This document shows positions 48,279 to 58,165 of a stretch of DNA of 64,000 bases, one piece after another. The DNA is taken from contig NZ_JAHRGL010000062.1 of assembly GCF_019097855.1 (NCBI RefSeq), forward strand, positions 62,001-126,000, written 5' to 3'. The stretch's first letter is position 1, and each line of letters opens with the position of its first letter. The stretch is from Geopseudomonas aromaticivorans. GTDB taxonomy: Bacteria; Pseudomonadota; Gammaproteobacteria; Pseudomonadales; Pseudomonadaceae. The position numbers and the translations under genes were made by a program. Below the pieces are notes generated by a model. The model was given only the letters and a program-made list of their open reading frames with translations. It was not told where the DNA came from and did not search any database.

Positions 48279-49760
48279 TCAGTCGATGGCGGCCAGCAGC
48301 TTCTCCCACTCCTTGGTTTCCTTCTTCGACACGCCGCCGAGCAGCTCGACGGCCTGGCGCAGGCGGAAGCGCGACAGGTCCGGACCGAGGATCTCCATGG
48401 CATCCAGCACCGACACCGAGCTGGCCTGACCACTGATGGCCGGGAAGATCAGCGGCATCAGGTCACGCAGCTTGAGGCCGAGGTGCTCGGCAACCTTCTG
48501 GATGATCGCGGTGATGTTGTCCTTGTTCCACTGGCGCAGCGCCTCCAGCTTCCAGAGGATCAGCTGCAGCACCTGGCGCACCTGCTCGGGCGACAACTTC
48601 TTGTGCTCGAACAGCTTGGCGTCCGGGCTCACCCCGCCCATGAAGAAGAAACCGGCCAGCGGTGCCAGCTGGCTGAAGGTTTCCACGCGGTTCTGCACAT
48701 GCGGGGCGATCTGCATCAGGTACTGCGGGTTGAGCGCCCACTTCTGCACCTCGGCGGCGAAACGCTCGAGCGGCAGTTCGCGCAGCCACTGGCCGTTCAG
48801 CCAGGACAGCTTGTCGACGTCGAAGATCGGCCCGCCCAGCGACACGCGGCTGACGTCGAAGTGCTCGATCATCTCGGCCAGCGAGAACTTCTCGCGCTCG
48901 TCCGGCATCGACCAGCCCATGCGTCCCAGGTAGTTGAGCATGGCTTCCGGCAGGTAGCCCATGCGCTGGTAGAAGGTCACCGAAGTGGGGTTCTTGCGCT
49001 TGGACAGCTTGCTCTTGTCCGGGTTGCGCAGCAGCGGCATGTAGCAGAGCACCGGCTGTTCCCAGCCGAAGTACTCGTACAGCTTGATCAGCTTGGGTGC
49101 CGACGGCAGCCACTCCTCGCCACGCAGCACGTGGGTGATGCCCATCAGGTGGTCGTCGACCACGTTGGCGAGGAAGTAGGTGGGCAGGCCGTCGGTCTTC
49201 ATCAGCACCTGCATGTCCATGCGATCCCACGGGATCTCCACCTCGCCGCGCAACATGTCCGGCACCACGCAGACGCCCTCGGTCGGCACCTTCATGCGCA
49301 CCACATGGGCCTCGCCGGCGGCGACGCGCTGCTGCGCCTGCTGCGGGCCGATGTGCATGCAGTGGCCGTCGTAGCGCGGGGTTTCCTTGTTGGCCATCTG
49401 CTCGGCGCGCACCGCATCCAGGCGCTCGGCGCTGCAGAAGCAGGGGAAGGCATGGCCCTTGGCGACCAGCTCGTCCGAATACTGCTTGTAGATGTGGCCG
49501 CGCTCGCTCTGCCGGTACGGACCGTGCGGACCGCCGACGTCCGGACCCTCGTCCCACTCGATGCCCAGCCAGCGCAGGGCGTCGTAGATCTGCTGTTCGG
49601 ACTCGCGGGTCGAGCGCAGCTGGTCGGTATCCTCGATGCGCAGGATGAACTGACCGCCGTGCTGGCGGGCGAAGCACAGGTTGAACAGGGCGATGTAGGC
49701 GGTGCCAACGTGCGGATCGCCGGTGGGCGACGGCGCGATGCGGGTACGGACGGTGGTCAT
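48279..49760 (-). CDS. gltX: Glutamyl-tRNA synthetase
   Basis: This class I synthetase charges tRNA-Glu (493 residues). The HIGH-type motif is [11 protein letters not shown] (10-20) and the KMSKS-type motif is K-L-S-K-R. A C-terminal helical anticodon-binding region follows. Two tRNA-Glu genes lie directly downstream, a conserved linkage in pseudomonads. Confidence 0.98.
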   Translation of the reverse strand: MTTVRTRIAPSPTGDPHVGTAYIALFNLCFARQHGGQFILRIEDTDQLRSTRESEQQIYDALRWLGIEWDEGPDVGGPHGPYRQSERGHIYKQYSDELVAKGHAFPCFCSAERLDAVRAEQMANKETPRYDGHCMHIGPQQAQQRVAAGEAHVVRMKVPTEGVCVVPDMLRGEVEIPWDRMDMQVLMKTDGLPTYFLANVVDDHLMGITHVLRGEEWLPSAPKLIKLYEYFGWEQPVLCYMPLLRNPDKSKLSKRKNPTSVTFYQRMGYLPEAMLNYLGRMGWSMPDEREKFSLAEMIEHFDVSRVSLGGPIFDVDKLSWLNGQWLRELPLERFAAEVQKWALNPQYLMQIAPHVQNRVETFSQLAPLAGFFFMGGVSPDAKLFEHKKLSPEQVRQVLQLILWKLEALRQWNKDNITAIIQKVAEHLGLKLRDLMPLIFPAISGQASSVSVLDAMEILGPDLSRFRLRQAVELLGGVSKKETKEWEKLLAAID

Positions 49761-49853
49761 GGCGACTCTCGAATTGAGCGTTGATGCAAAGGCGCGATGT
49801 TAGCAGCCACGCCGCCTGTGGCTCCAGCCACAGCCCCACACCAGCCAAAAACG

Positions 49854-49881
49854 ACGAAGCCCGGACACGGCCGGGCTTCGT
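49854..49881 (-). terminator. Terminator of the alcohol dehydrogenase gene
   Basis: An 11-bp stem (ACGAAGCCCGG / CCGGGCTTCGT) followed on the minus strand by CGTTTTTGG, placed just after the dehydrogenase stop. Confidence 0.82.
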
Positions 49882-49898
49882 CGGACTCAGGGCCGCAC

Positions 49899-50975
49899 TC
49901 AGAACGGCTTGATCGCCACCTTGAGCACGCCGTCGCGCTGATGGCCGAACAGGTCGTAGGCCTCCACGATCTGCTCCAGCTTGTACTCGTGGGTGACCAG
50001 TGCCCCCAGGTCGACCCGCCCGGAAGCCACCACGTTGAGCAGCCTGCGCATGCGCTCCTTGCCGCCCGGGCACAGCGAGGTGACGATCTTGTTGTCGCCG
50101 AGGCCGGCGTGGAAGGCGCCCAGCGGGATGGTCAGGTCGCTGGAGTAGACGCCCAGACTGGACAGGGTACCGCCCGGTTTGAGCACGCGCAGTGCGCTCT
50201 CGAAGGTCGTCTGCGTGCCGAGCGCCTCGATCGCCGCATCCACCCCACGGCCGCCGGTCAGCTTGAGGATCTCGTCGACCACGTCCACTTCGCGGAAGTT
50301 GAGGGTCACGTCGGCGCCCAGCTGGCGGGCGATTTGCAGACGCTCGTTGACCCCGTCCACGGCAATGATGGTGCTGGCGCCGCGCAGCTTGGCGCCCGCG
50401 GTGGCGCACAGGCCGATCGGCCCCTGGGCGAACACCGCGACGACGTCGCCGATCTTGATGTTGGCCGCCTCGGCGCCGGCAAAGCCGGTGGACATGATGT
50501 CCGGGCACATCAGCACCTGCTCGTCGCTCAGCCCGTCCGGCACCGGTGCCAGGTTGGCCTGGGCGTCCGGTACCAGCACGTATTCGGCCTGGGTGCCGTC
50601 GATGGTGTTGCCGAAACGCCAGCCGCCCATCGGCTTGTAGCCGTGGCAGGCGCAGCCGCCGTCCTGCGACGGATAACCATCCTGGCAGGCGTAGGAGGTG
50701 AAGCTCGGGCAGATCGCCCCGGCGATCACCCGCTGCCCCTCCTGATAGCCCTGCACGTTGCTGCCCAGCTTCTCGATGATGCCCACCGGTTCGTGACCGA
50801 TGGTCAGCCCCGGCGCCACCGGGTACTCGCCCTTGAGGATGTGCACGTCGGTGCCGCAGATGGTGGTGGTGGTGATGCGCACCAGCGCGTCGTTGGGCCC
50901 CACCGGCGGGATCGGCTTGTCGACCAGCTCGATGCGGCCGGGGGCCACGAATACGGCAGCTTTCATCATCGTCAT
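49899..50975 (-). CDS. Zinc-dependent alcohol dehydrogenase (isopropanol dehydrogenase-like)
   Basis: This MDR-family enzyme has 358 residues. Catalytic zinc ligands are Cys40 (I-C-G-T-D-V-H), His61-Glu62 (G-H-E-P) and probably Asp159 (C-P-D-I-M-S-T-G), the pattern of the secondary-alcohol dehydrogenases. The nucleotide motif is Q-G-P-I-G-L-C, with A-V-D at the end of the following strand, suggesting NAD preference. A Cys-rich insert (89-110) could hold a second metal. Three in-frame ATGs cluster at the start; the 50975 one has AAGGAG seven bases upstream. Substrate unknown. Confidence 0.87.
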   Translation of the reverse strand: MTMMKAAVFVAPGRIELVDKPIPPVGPNDALVRITTTTICGTDVHILKGEYPVAPGLTIGHEPVGIIEKLGSNVQGYQEGQRVIAGAICPSFTSYACQDGYPSQDGGCACHGYKPMGGWRFGNTIDGTQAEYVLVPDAQANLAPVPDGLSDEQVLMCPDIMSTGFAGAEAANIKIGDVVAVFAQGPIGLCATAGAKLRGASTIIAVDGVNERLQIARQLGADVTLNFREVDVVDEILKLTGGRGVDAAIEALGTQTTFESALRVLKPGGTLSSLGVYSSDLTIPLGAFHAGLGDNKIVTSLCPGGKERMRRLLNVVASGRVDLGALVTHEYKLEQIVEAYDLFGHQRDGVLKVAIKPF

Positions 50976-51078
50976 CGGAATACTCCTTATACCAATGGAG
51001 CCGGGCAGGCCGGCCTGGATAGTCATCCACTCTAGTCGAACGGCGGTTACCGCAACATGCCCGAGGTCATGGGCCTGG

Positions 51079-52275
51079 TCAGAACAGCTCCGCCAGCGGA
51101 ATGAAGGTCACCGCATCGCCTTCCGCCAGCGTGGCGCCTTCGCGGATCTCGACCAAGCCGTCGGCCCAGGCCGCGCTGCGCAGCACGCCGGAACTCTGGT
51201 TCGCATGCAGCACCGCCCTGCCCTGTTCCAGCCGTGCGCGCAGGAACTCGCGACGGCCACCGGCCCTGGGCCAGGCGAAAGCCGCCGGGACCGCAAAGCG
51301 CAACGGTTCCAGACGGCTGACGCCGAGGCGTCGCAACAGATAGGGGCGCGCCAGCAGGGCGAAGGTCACCAGGGTGGAAGCCGGATTGCCGGGCAGGCCG
51401 ATCAGCGGCGTACCGCGGAAATGGCCGCAGGTCAGCGGCTTGCCCGGCTTGAGCGCCAGCTTCCACAGGGTCAACTCGCCCTCTTCGCGCAGCACCTGGC
51501 CGAGGAAGTCCGCCTCGCCGACCGACACCCCACCAGTGGAAAGGATCAGGTCCGCCGCGCCCAGCGCCGCCAGGCGCGCACGGGTCTGCAGCAGATCGTC
51601 GGGCAGGATGCCGGCGTCCAGCACCGTGCAGCCCAGGCCGGCCAGCCAGGCTGCCAGCAGCGCCCGGTTGCTGTTGTAGATCTGTCCGGCACCCAGCGGC
51701 TGGCCCGGCTCGACCAGCTCGTCGCCGGTGGACAGCAGGGCCACCAGCGGCCGGCGGCGCACCTCGACCTGCGCCACGCCGACGGCGGCGATCAGGCCCA
51801 GCTCCACCGCCCCCAGGCGGGTACCGGCCTCCAGCAGCACTTCGCCGCAGCGGATCTCCTGCCCCTGGGGCCGCACGTTCTGGCCAGGCCGCAGTGCATC
51901 GAGAAAGCGCACCCGACCGTCGGCCTGCACCGCGACGTTCTCCTGCATCTCTACGGTGTCGGCACCCGCGGGCAGCGGCGCGCCGGTGAAGATGCGCGCA
52001 CAGCTGCCCGGCTGCAGCGGTACGGGCGCCTGGCCGGCGAAGATCTGCTGGCTGACCGCCAGCGGCTCGCCCTGCCAGTCGGCCAGGCGCAGCGCATAGC
52101 CGTCCATCGCACTGTTCGGCCAGGGCGGCAGATCGAGCCTGGCGACCAGCGGCGTCGCCAGCACCCGCCCCGCCGCCTCCGCGGCGGGGATGCATTCGAT
52201 CTCGACGATCGGCTCGGCCGCGGCCTGCGCCAGCAGGCGTGCCAGCGCCTCCTCCAGCGGCAGCAGCGCACTCAT
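51079..52275 (-). CDS. moeA: Molybdopterin molybdotransferase MoeA
   Basis: This enzyme inserts molybdate into adenylylated molybdopterin (398 residues). P-W-P-N-S-A-M-D-G-Y-A, I-F-T-G-A-P-L-P-A-G-A-D-T, S-T-G-G-V-S-V-G-E and G-L-P-G-N-P-A-S motifs are all present. It follows moaB with a four-base overlap, a translationally coupled pair of molybdenum-cofactor genes. Confidence 0.96.
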   Translation of the reverse strand: MSALLPLEEALARLLAQAAAEPIVEIECIPAAEAAGRVLATPLVARLDLPPWPNSAMDGYALRLADWQGEPLAVSQQIFAGQAPVPLQPGSCARIFTGAPLPAGADTVEMQENVAVQADGRVRFLDALRPGQNVRPQGQEIRCGEVLLEAGTRLGAVELGLIAAVGVAQVEVRRRPLVALLSTGDELVEPGQPLGAGQIYNSNRALLAAWLAGLGCTVLDAGILPDDLLQTRARLAALGAADLILSTGGVSVGEADFLGQVLREEGELTLWKLALKPGKPLTCGHFRGTPLIGLPGNPASTLVTFALLARPYLLRRLGVSRLEPLRFAVPAAFAWPRAGGRREFLRARLEQGRAVLHANQSSGVLRSAAWADGLVEIREGATLAEGDAVTFIPLAELF

Positions 52276-52811
52276 CCGCGCGTCCCGCAGGCCGGAGCCT
52301 GCTTCAGGTGGGTGACGAAGTTGCACGGCCGGTGCCGGGCATCCAGCTGGGTCGCAAGAATGCCGTCCCAACCGGTGCGGCAGGCGTTGGTCGAGCCGGG
52401 CAGGCAGCACACCAGGGTGCCGTTGGCGAGGCCAGCCAGGGCGCGCGACTGGATGGTCGAGGTGCCGATGTCCACTACCGAGATCTGCCGGAACAATTCG
52501 CCGAAGCCGTCCACCTGCTTGTCCAGCAGGCAGGCCACCGCTTCCGGCGTGCTGTCGCGCCCGGTGAAGCCGGTGCCGCCGGTGATCAGCACCACCTGCA
52601 CCTCGTCCTCGGCGATCCACTGCGCCACCTGGGCGCGGATGCGGTACAGATCGTCCTTGAGCAGCACCCGCGCCGCCAGGTTATGCCCCGCCGCCTGCAG
52701 GCGCTCGACCAGCAAACCGCCGGAGGTGTCGGTATCCAGGGTACGGGTATCGCTGACCGTCAGGACGGCAATGTTCAGGGGGACGAAAACGCTTTCGGCG
52801 TGCTGGCTCAT
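52272..52811 (-). CDS. moaB: Molybdenum cofactor biosynthesis protein MoaB
   Basis: This MogA/MoaB-family enzyme adenylylates molybdopterin (179 residues). The V-S-D-T-R-T, T-G-G-T-G-F-T-G-R-D and L-P-G-S-T-N-A-C motifs fit. The start at 52811 (M-S-Q-H-A-E-S-V-F-V-P) has GGAG about eight bases upstream; an in-frame ATG ten codons earlier lacks one. Confidence 0.93.
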   Translation of the reverse strand: MSQHAESVFVPLNIAVLTVSDTRTLDTDTSGGLLVERLQAAGHNLAARVLLKDDLYRIRAQVAQWIAEDEVQVVLITGGTGFTGRDSTPEAVACLLDKQVDGFGELFRQISVVDIGTSTIQSRALAGLANGTLVCCLPGSTNACRTGWDGILATQLDARHRPCNFVTHLKQAPACGTRG

Positions 52812-52944
52812 CAAGAGGCTCCGCGCAGGGGTTCGGGACAAAGAAAGACCTGATCGGTTTTATAGCACCAACCGGGCCAACCTGACTCACGCCACCGCGC
52901 GACATCCGCGGATGCGGGAGTTTTAATTTTTTTCACCTAACCCC

Positions 52945-52972
52945 TTGTGCACCATCATTTTTTCTGTAAAAT
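52945..52972 (+). promoter_or_regulatory. Promoter of tRNA-Pro
   Basis: TTGTGC, a 16-base spacer and TAAAAT (extended TGTAAAAT) lie 14 bases before the tRNA. The discriminator GAGCCCC is GC-rich. Confidence 0.65.
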
Positions 52973-52986
52973 GAGCCCCATCAAAA

Positions 52987-53063
52987 CGGAGCGTAGCGCA
53001 GCTTGGTAGCGCGTCTCGTTCGGGACGAGAAGGTCGCTGGTTCGAATCCAGTCGCTCCGACCA
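52987..53063 (+). tRNA. tRNA-Pro (CGG)
   Basis: A 77-base tRNA with acceptor CGGAGCG/CGCTCCG, anticodon loop TTCGGGA (CGG) and encoded CCA. It is a single gene with its own promoter and terminator. Confidence 0.96.
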
Positions 53064-53099
53064 TATCCCGATCTGCCGATGAATTTCGGTGAATCACTC

Positions 53100-53128
53100 A
53101 ACAAGGCCCGCCCAGTGCGGGCCTTGTT
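53100..53128 (+). terminator. Terminator of tRNA-Pro
   Basis: A stem (CAAGGCCCGC / GCGGGCCTTG) followed by TTGTTTCT, 37 bases after the tRNA. Confidence 0.8.
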
Positions 53129-53358
53129 GTTTCTGCAATATTTCTCCCGCCTCCCCCGCACCGACCAGCGCGCCTCCCTCTGTGAATCTGCCGGATGACC
53201 TTCGCGCTGACGGGAGGCGCACAGCCTGCCGCGCCCCGAGCCCCTGAACGGCGCCGCACCGCCCATCCACGGTCACAGGGAGCGCCCGCACCTGCACACC
53301 GGCTTATGCCGCGCCCACCCGCTCACCAGTCACAGGCATTGCCGTCCAGCAGCGTCCC

Positions 53359-54504
53359 CTACAAGCACGCCCCTGCCAAGCGTGCCAGCCTTTGCGCGCG
53401 CGGGTCCATCAGCACATACGGCCCGAGGGTGTTGGTGACGAAGCCGAAGGCCAGCTCGCGCTCGGGGTCGGCGAAGCCGATGGAGCCGCCGGCGCCGGGG
53501 TGGCCGAAGGCATGGCGGCCGAGGCCGTAGGTGGCGTTGGCCATGTCGGGCTGCTCGAGCATCAGGCCTAGTCCTAAGCGGGTGCGGGTCAGCAGGGTGA
53601 GGTCGTCGCCCAGGCTGTGTTCACGGGTCATCTCGGCCAGCAGGGCGCTGTCGAGCAGGCTGCCGTCCAGCAAGCCGGCATAGAAGCCGGCCAGGCTGCG
53701 CGCGTTGCCGTGGCCGTTGGCGGCTGGCTGCTGCATGCGCCGCCACTCCGGCTTGTTGGTGCTGGTCATGATCGACGGCGGATTGGTGAAGGCGCGGGTG
53801 GTCATGGCCTGTGGCTCGCGCAGCATGGCGTTGAGCACGCGCTGGGCGGCGGCGTCGCCCAGGTTGCCCTTGCCGCGGGAGATATGGGCGACGCGGTGGA
53901 ACTCGCTGTCGGCCAGTCCGATGTGGAAGTCGAGGCCCAGCGGCTTGGCGGTGCGCTCGACGATCACCTCGCCGGGGCGGCGCCCGCTGGCGCGGCGGAT
54001 CAGTTCGCCGATCAGCCAGCCGTAGGTGATGGGCGCATAGCCATGCGCTTCGCCGGGCGTCCACCAGGGCGCTTCCCCGGCCAGCGCGGCGGTCATGGTG
54101 TCCCAGTCGTAGAGCGCTTCGGGCGCCAGCGGCTGGCGGATCGCCGGCAGACCGGCGCGGTGGCTGAGCAGCTGGCGCAGGGTGATGTGCTGCTTGCCGG
54201 CGGCGCCGAACTCGGGCCACAGGCGGGTGACCGGCGCGTCCAGCTCCAGCTTGCCCTCACCCACCAGCTGCAGCGCGGCAGCGGCGGTGAAGGCCTTGGT
54301 GCAGGAATACAGGTTGAGGATGGTGTCGGTATGCCAGGGCTCGAGGCCGTCCTTGTCGGCCATGCCGGCCCACAGGTCGACCACGGTTTCGCCGCCGACC
54401 TGGATGCACAGCGCGGCGCCGCGCTCCTGCGGGTTGTCGAACAATTCGGCGAAGGCATCCCTCACCGCTTCGAACTGCAGGTCGAAATAGCCCTGAATCT
54501 GCAC
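53359..54504 (-). CDS. Beta-lactamase-fold serine hydrolase (esterase family VIII-like)
   Basis: This encodes 381 residues. The nucleophile motif is S67-C-T-K70, with Y-G-W as the second element and H-P-G-A-G-G as the third, consistent with family VIII esterases rather than true beta-lactamases. No signal peptide is evident, so it is cytoplasmic. A GTG at 54504 is chosen because it fits the family's start; an ATG at 54537 is possible. Downstream of it lies an unannotatable ~230-base gap to the tRNA-Pro terminator. Confidence 0.85.
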   Translation of the reverse strand: MQIQGYFDLQFEAVRDAFAELFDNPQERGAALCIQVGGETVVDLWAGMADKDGLEPWHTDTILNLYSCTKAFTAAAALQLVGEGKLELDAPVTRLWPEFGAAGKQHITLRQLLSHRAGLPAIRQPLAPEALYDWDTMTAALAGEAPWWTPGEAHGYAPITYGWLIGELIRRASGRRPGEVIVERTAKPLGLDFHIGLADSEFHRVAHISRGKGNLGDAAAQRVLNAMLREPQAMTTRAFTNPPSIMTSTNKPEWRRMQQPAANGHGNARSLAGFYAGLLDGSLLDSALLAEMTREHSLGDDLTLLTRTRLGLGLMLEQPDMANATYGLGRHAFGHPGAGGSIGFADPERELAFGFVTNTLGPYVLMDPRAQRLARLAGACL

Positions 54505-54576
54505 TGCCCTACCCCCGGATCGAAATGGCCCGGGCATTGTTTCAGTCCGAGCGCGCCTTGGGAACCCCGCGGCGAG

Positions 54577-55413
54577 CTACGCGTTCGAGCGCTTCAGGCG
54601 GTCGAGCAGGCGATCCGGCAGCAGGCGGTTAAGCACGCGGAACAGCTTGGCCGGCAGCGTCACCGGGTAGCGGGTACGTGGCACGCCACTGCTCAGCGCC
54701 TGCAGCACCGCCGCGGCCACCGCTTCGGCCGGCAGGGTGAAGCGGACCGCCGCGTCCGCCTTGGCCAGGCGCTCGATCATGCGCCGATAGGCGGCGACAT
54801 GCGGTCCGGCGTCGGTGTCCACATGCCGGCGCAGGGCCGCCAGGCTGTTGGCGCGAAAGCGGGAGGCAATCGGCCCCGGCTCGATCAGCACCGCCTCGAT
54901 GCCGCTGCCCGCCAGCTCCAGACGCAGGGTGTCGACCAAGCCCTCGAGGGCGAACTTGGAGGCGTTATAGGCCGCGCGCAGAGGCAACGCCGTATAACCG
55001 AGTACCGAGCTATTGAACAGGATGCGGCCGTGGCCCTGGTGGCGCATCGCCGGCAGCACCGCGGCGATCAGCTCGGCCGGGCCGAACAGGTTGCTCTCGA
55101 ACTGCTCGCGCCAGGCGGCGCGCGGCAGGTCCTCGACGGCACCCGGCTGGCCGTAGCCGCCATTGTTGAACAGCGCATCGAGACGCCCGCCGGTACTCGC
55201 CAGCACGCTGGCGACGGCCTCGCCGATGCTATCCGAGTCATCCAGATCGAGCGCCAGCGCCTCGAAGCCCTCGGCGGCCAGACGGGCGACGTCCTCGGCC
55301 CGGCGGGCGCTGGCGAACACCCGCCAGCCGGCGGCGCGACAGGCCCGCGCGGTGGCCAGGCCGATGCCGCTGGAGCAACCGGTGATCAGGATGGAGCGGG
55401 GAGACGGGTCCAT
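54577..55413 (-). CDS. Short-chain dehydrogenase/reductase
   Basis: This encodes 278 residues. T-G-C-S-S-G-I-G (11-18), N-N-G-G-Y-G and catalytic Y-N-A-S-K are the classical SDR motifs. A-R-R at the end of beta 2 (S-A-R-R) suggests NADPH preference. The substrate is unknown. It follows dinG by 16 bases and could be co-transcribed. Confidence 0.9.
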   Translation of the reverse strand: MDPSPRSILITGCSSGIGLATARACRAAGWRVFASARRAEDVARLAAEGFEALALDLDDSDSIGEAVASVLASTGGRLDALFNNGGYGQPGAVEDLPRAAWREQFESNLFGPAELIAAVLPAMRHQGHGRILFNSSVLGYTALPLRAAYNASKFALEGLVDTLRLELAGSGIEAVLIEPGPIASRFRANSLAALRRHVDTDAGPHVAAYRRMIERLAKADAAVRFTLPAEAVAAAVLQALSSGVPRTRYPVTLPAKLFRVLNRLLPDRLLDRLKRSNA

Positions 55414-55429
55414 GGCGTCGCCGGCCGAC

Positions 55430-57574
55430 TCAGTCGATCTGCCGGCGGAACGGCGGCAGGGCGTTGAGGATGGCCTTGCCGTAGCGCTGGGTCACCACAC
55501 GGCGATCCAGCAGGGTCACTGTACCGGTGTCCTGCTCGGTGCGCAGCAGGCGACCACAGGCCTGGATCAGGCGCAGCGAGGCGTCGGGCACGGCGATCTC
55601 CATGAACGGGTTGCCGCCACGCGCCTCGATCCACTCGGACAGCGCCGCTTCCACCGGGTCGTCCGGCACCGCGAAGGGGATCTTGGCGATCAGCACGTGC
55701 TCGCAGTAGGCGCCGGGCAGGTCGACGCCCTCGGCGAAGCTGGCCAGACCGAACAGCACGCTGGTCTCGCCGTCGTCGACCCGCGCCTTGTGCTTGTTGA
55801 GGGTTTCCTGCTTGGACAGGTTGCCCTGGATCAGCACGCGCTTGCGCCAGTCGCGCGCGAGGCCGTCGAACACGTCCTGCATCTGCTTGCGCGAAGAGAA
55901 CAGCACCAGGCTGCCGCGCGCGCCTTCGACCAGGGTCGGCAGTTCGCGGATGATCGCCGCGGTATGCGCCGCAGCGTCGCGCGGGTCGGCCTTGAGGTCG
56001 GGCACGCGCAACAGGCCGGCCTCGGCGTAGCGGAACGGACTGGGCACCACGGCGGTGACGGCGCCCTTGGGCAAGCCGGCGCGCATGCGGTAGCGGTCGA
56101 AGGTGCCCAGCGCGGTGAGGGTGGCCGAGGTCACCAGGGCGCCGTAGGCGACGTTCCACAGGTTGCGGCGCAGGGTTTCGGCGGCGAGGATCGGACTGGC
56201 GTTGACCTCGATGTCGTGATAGCTGCCGCTCTCGGCCAGGGTCAGCCAGCGCGCCATCGGAGGGCTGTCCTCGGGGTCCTCGAGGGTGAAGGCGGTCCAC
56301 AGCTCCCAGTTGCTCTGCGCCCGCGCCAGCAGGCTGCCGAACAGCGGGTACCACTCCTCGGCCTGGTAGCTGCTCACCCCGGCGCTACTGTCACCATCCA
56401 TTGCCTCCTTGAGGATGTCGGCCAGACGGGTGAACACGTCGTTGAGGCGGTTGAAGCCCTTCTTCAGCTCGATACCCATCTCGCGCAGGTGCTCGGGCAC
56501 CAGACCACCGACGAAGCGGTGGCGCGGGCGGTCGCGGCCTTCCATGTCCTCGCCGGGACGGAAGTCGCCGAGCTCCTCGCAGGCGGCGTAGACGAACTGC
56601 TGCTGGGTGCGGATTTCGCGGGCCAGCTCCGGCACGCCCTCGATCAGCCGGCCGAACTCGCCGGGCAGCGGGTTCTGCGCCAGCAGGCGGGTGAGGTTCT
56701 TGGCGATCTGCTCCAGCCACTCGGCAGTGGAGCGCAGACGGGTGAAGTGGGCGAAGTGGCCGATGGCCTTGTCCGGCAGGTGGTGGCCCTCGTCGAACAC
56801 GTAGAGGGTCTCGCTCGGCGCCGGCAGGATGGCGCCGCCGCCGAGGGCCAGATCGGCCAGCACCAGGTCGTGGTTGGTGACGATCACGTCGACCTTGGTC
56901 ATGCCCTCGCGCGCCTTGTAGAAAGCGCACTGCTGGAAGTTGGGGCAATGGCGGCCGGTGCACTGGGTGTGGTCGGTGGTCAGCCGCGACCACTGCACAT
57001 CCTCGATGGCTTCCGGCCAGGCGTCGCGGTCGCCGTCCCAGCGACTGCCGGCCAGACGCTCGATCATCGTGTTGAACAGCTTCTGGCTGGCCTCGTCGAC
57101 GTCGATCTTGAAGCCTTCCTCCTCGAACAGCTGGGCGGTGGCGCCCTGCGCCGCGCCCTCCTGCAGCAGCAGGTCGAGCTTGGACAGGCACAGGTAGCGG
57201 CCGCGGCCCTTGGCCAGGGCGAAGCTGAAGTTGAGGCCGCTGTTGCGTGCCAGGTCCGGCAGGTCCTTGAAGACGATCTGCTCCTGCAGGGCGACCGTGG
57301 CGGTGGCGATCACCAGACGCTTGCCGGCGGCCTTGGCCGCGGGAATCGCCGCCAGGGCATAGGCCACGGTCTTGCCGGTACCGGTGCCGGCTTCCACCGC
57401 CACCACCGCCGGGTCGCCGGTGCGCTTGCCTTCGTCGTCGGTGGCGATGGCGCCGAGACCCTTGGCCACTTCGGCGATCATCAGGCGCTGGCCGTAGCGC
57501 GGCTTGAGGCTCTTGGCCTCGAGAAAGCGGGTGTAGGCGCCCTGGATCTGGGACTTGAGTTCGTTGCTGAGCAT
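55430..57574 (-). CDS. dinG: ATP-dependent DNA helicase DinG
   Basis: This XPD-like 5'-3' helicase has 714 residues, matching Pseudomonas DinG. Walker A is G-T-G-T-G-K-T (63-69); Walker B is D-E-G-H (261-264). Four cysteines for the [4Fe-4S] cluster are C129, C205, C210 and C216. Superfamily-2 motifs continue to A-C-G-R-L-L-R-T. The start at M-L-S-N-E-L-K (57574) is chosen over an in-frame ATG 15 codons upstream on length and homology grounds. Related DinG proteins unwind R-loops and D-loops. Confidence 0.95.
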   Translation of the reverse strand: MLSNELKSQIQGAYTRFLEAKSLKPRYGQRLMIAEVAKGLGAIATDDEGKRTGDPAVVAVEAGTGTGKTVAYALAAIPAAKAAGKRLVIATATVALQEQIVFKDLPDLARNSGLNFSFALAKGRGRYLCLSKLDLLLQEGAAQGATAQLFEEEGFKIDVDEASQKLFNTMIERLAGSRWDGDRDAWPEAIEDVQWSRLTTDHTQCTGRHCPNFQQCAFYKAREGMTKVDVIVTNHDLVLADLALGGGAILPAPSETLYVFDEGHHLPDKAIGHFAHFTRLRSTAEWLEQIAKNLTRLLAQNPLPGEFGRLIEGVPELAREIRTQQQFVYAACEELGDFRPGEDMEGRDRPRHRFVGGLVPEHLREMGIELKKGFNRLNDVFTRLADILKEAMDGDSSAGVSSYQAEEWYPLFGSLLARAQSNWELWTAFTLEDPEDSPPMARWLTLAESGSYHDIEVNASPILAAETLRRNLWNVAYGALVTSATLTALGTFDRYRMRAGLPKGAVTAVVPSPFRYAEAGLLRVPDLKADPRDAAAHTAAIIRELPTLVEGARGSLVLFSSRKQMQDVFDGLARDWRKRVLIQGNLSKQETLNKHKARVDDGETSVLFGLASFAEGVDLPGAYCEHVLIAKIPFAVPDDPVEAALSEWIEARGGNPFMEIAVPDASLRLIQACGRLLRTEQDTGTVTLLDRRVVTQRYGKAILNALPPFRRQID

Positions 57575-57677
57575 GGCGGGCGCGCTGGATAAACGTTCAG
57601 TGATCGGACGGGTGGCCATGATAGCGCGCCGGCCGCCGGCCTGCAGAAAGGATCGACCGGCAGGCCCCGGCTGGGAC

Positions 57678-58031
57678 TCAGGCGGCGCTGCGCTGATCCG
57701 CGGCGTCAGGCGCCGGCTCGGTCACTCCAGCGCCTTCCGCCACGCGGGTCGCCTGCAGCAGCTGCTCGACCACCGACGCGGGCGATGGCAGGGCCTGCAG
57801 ATAAAACGAGCCGAACAGGAGCAGCAGCAGGCGGTCGCGGGTCGGCTGCGCACTGACCTTGAGCCGACCGTGGCACAGCGCCAGCTGCAGGACATGCAGC
57901 AGCAGCACCGCCGCAGCGGCCAGGTTGACCAGCAGGGCGAAGGGCGCCGCGAAGGGGGAAATCAGGTTGCCCAGCACCGCCAGCCAGAACAGCACGGCCA
58001 GCAGGCGGCCGAAGGTCGTCAGCTGTTTCAT
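57678..58031 (-). CDS. DUF1145 family membrane protein
   Basis: This 117-residue protein has an N-terminal hydrophobic segment (L-L-A-V-L-F-W-L-A-V-L) and a second helix (L-V-N-L-A-A-A-A-V-L-L-L), then a helix near 68-80. It fits the small two- to three-helix DUF1145 family. Function is unknown. It precedes dinG on the same strand by about 100 bases. Confidence 0.8.
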   Translation of the reverse strand: MKQLTTFGRLLAVLFWLAVLGNLISPFAAPFALLVNLAAAAVLLLHVLQLALCHGRLKVSAQPTRDRLLLLLFGSFYLQALPSPASVVEQLLQATRVAEGAGVTEPAPDAADQRSAA

Positions 58032-58110
58032 CGAGGTATCCGAGAGGAATCAGCGCGCACCTTAACGGCAGCCGCCAGGGCTGCCAAGTGTGTGCCGACG
58101 TGCAGACAGT

Positions 58111-58135
58111 CATGAGGGGCCGACCGGCCCCTCAT
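58111..58135 (-). terminator. Hairpin after the OmpA-family gene
   Basis: A 12-bp stem (CATGAGGGGCCG / CGGCCCCTCATG) with a two-base loop. No T run follows, so termination would be inefficient or Rho-assisted. Confidence 0.45.
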
Positions 58136-58165
58136 GACAGCAAACGCCTGACCACCATCGGAGCG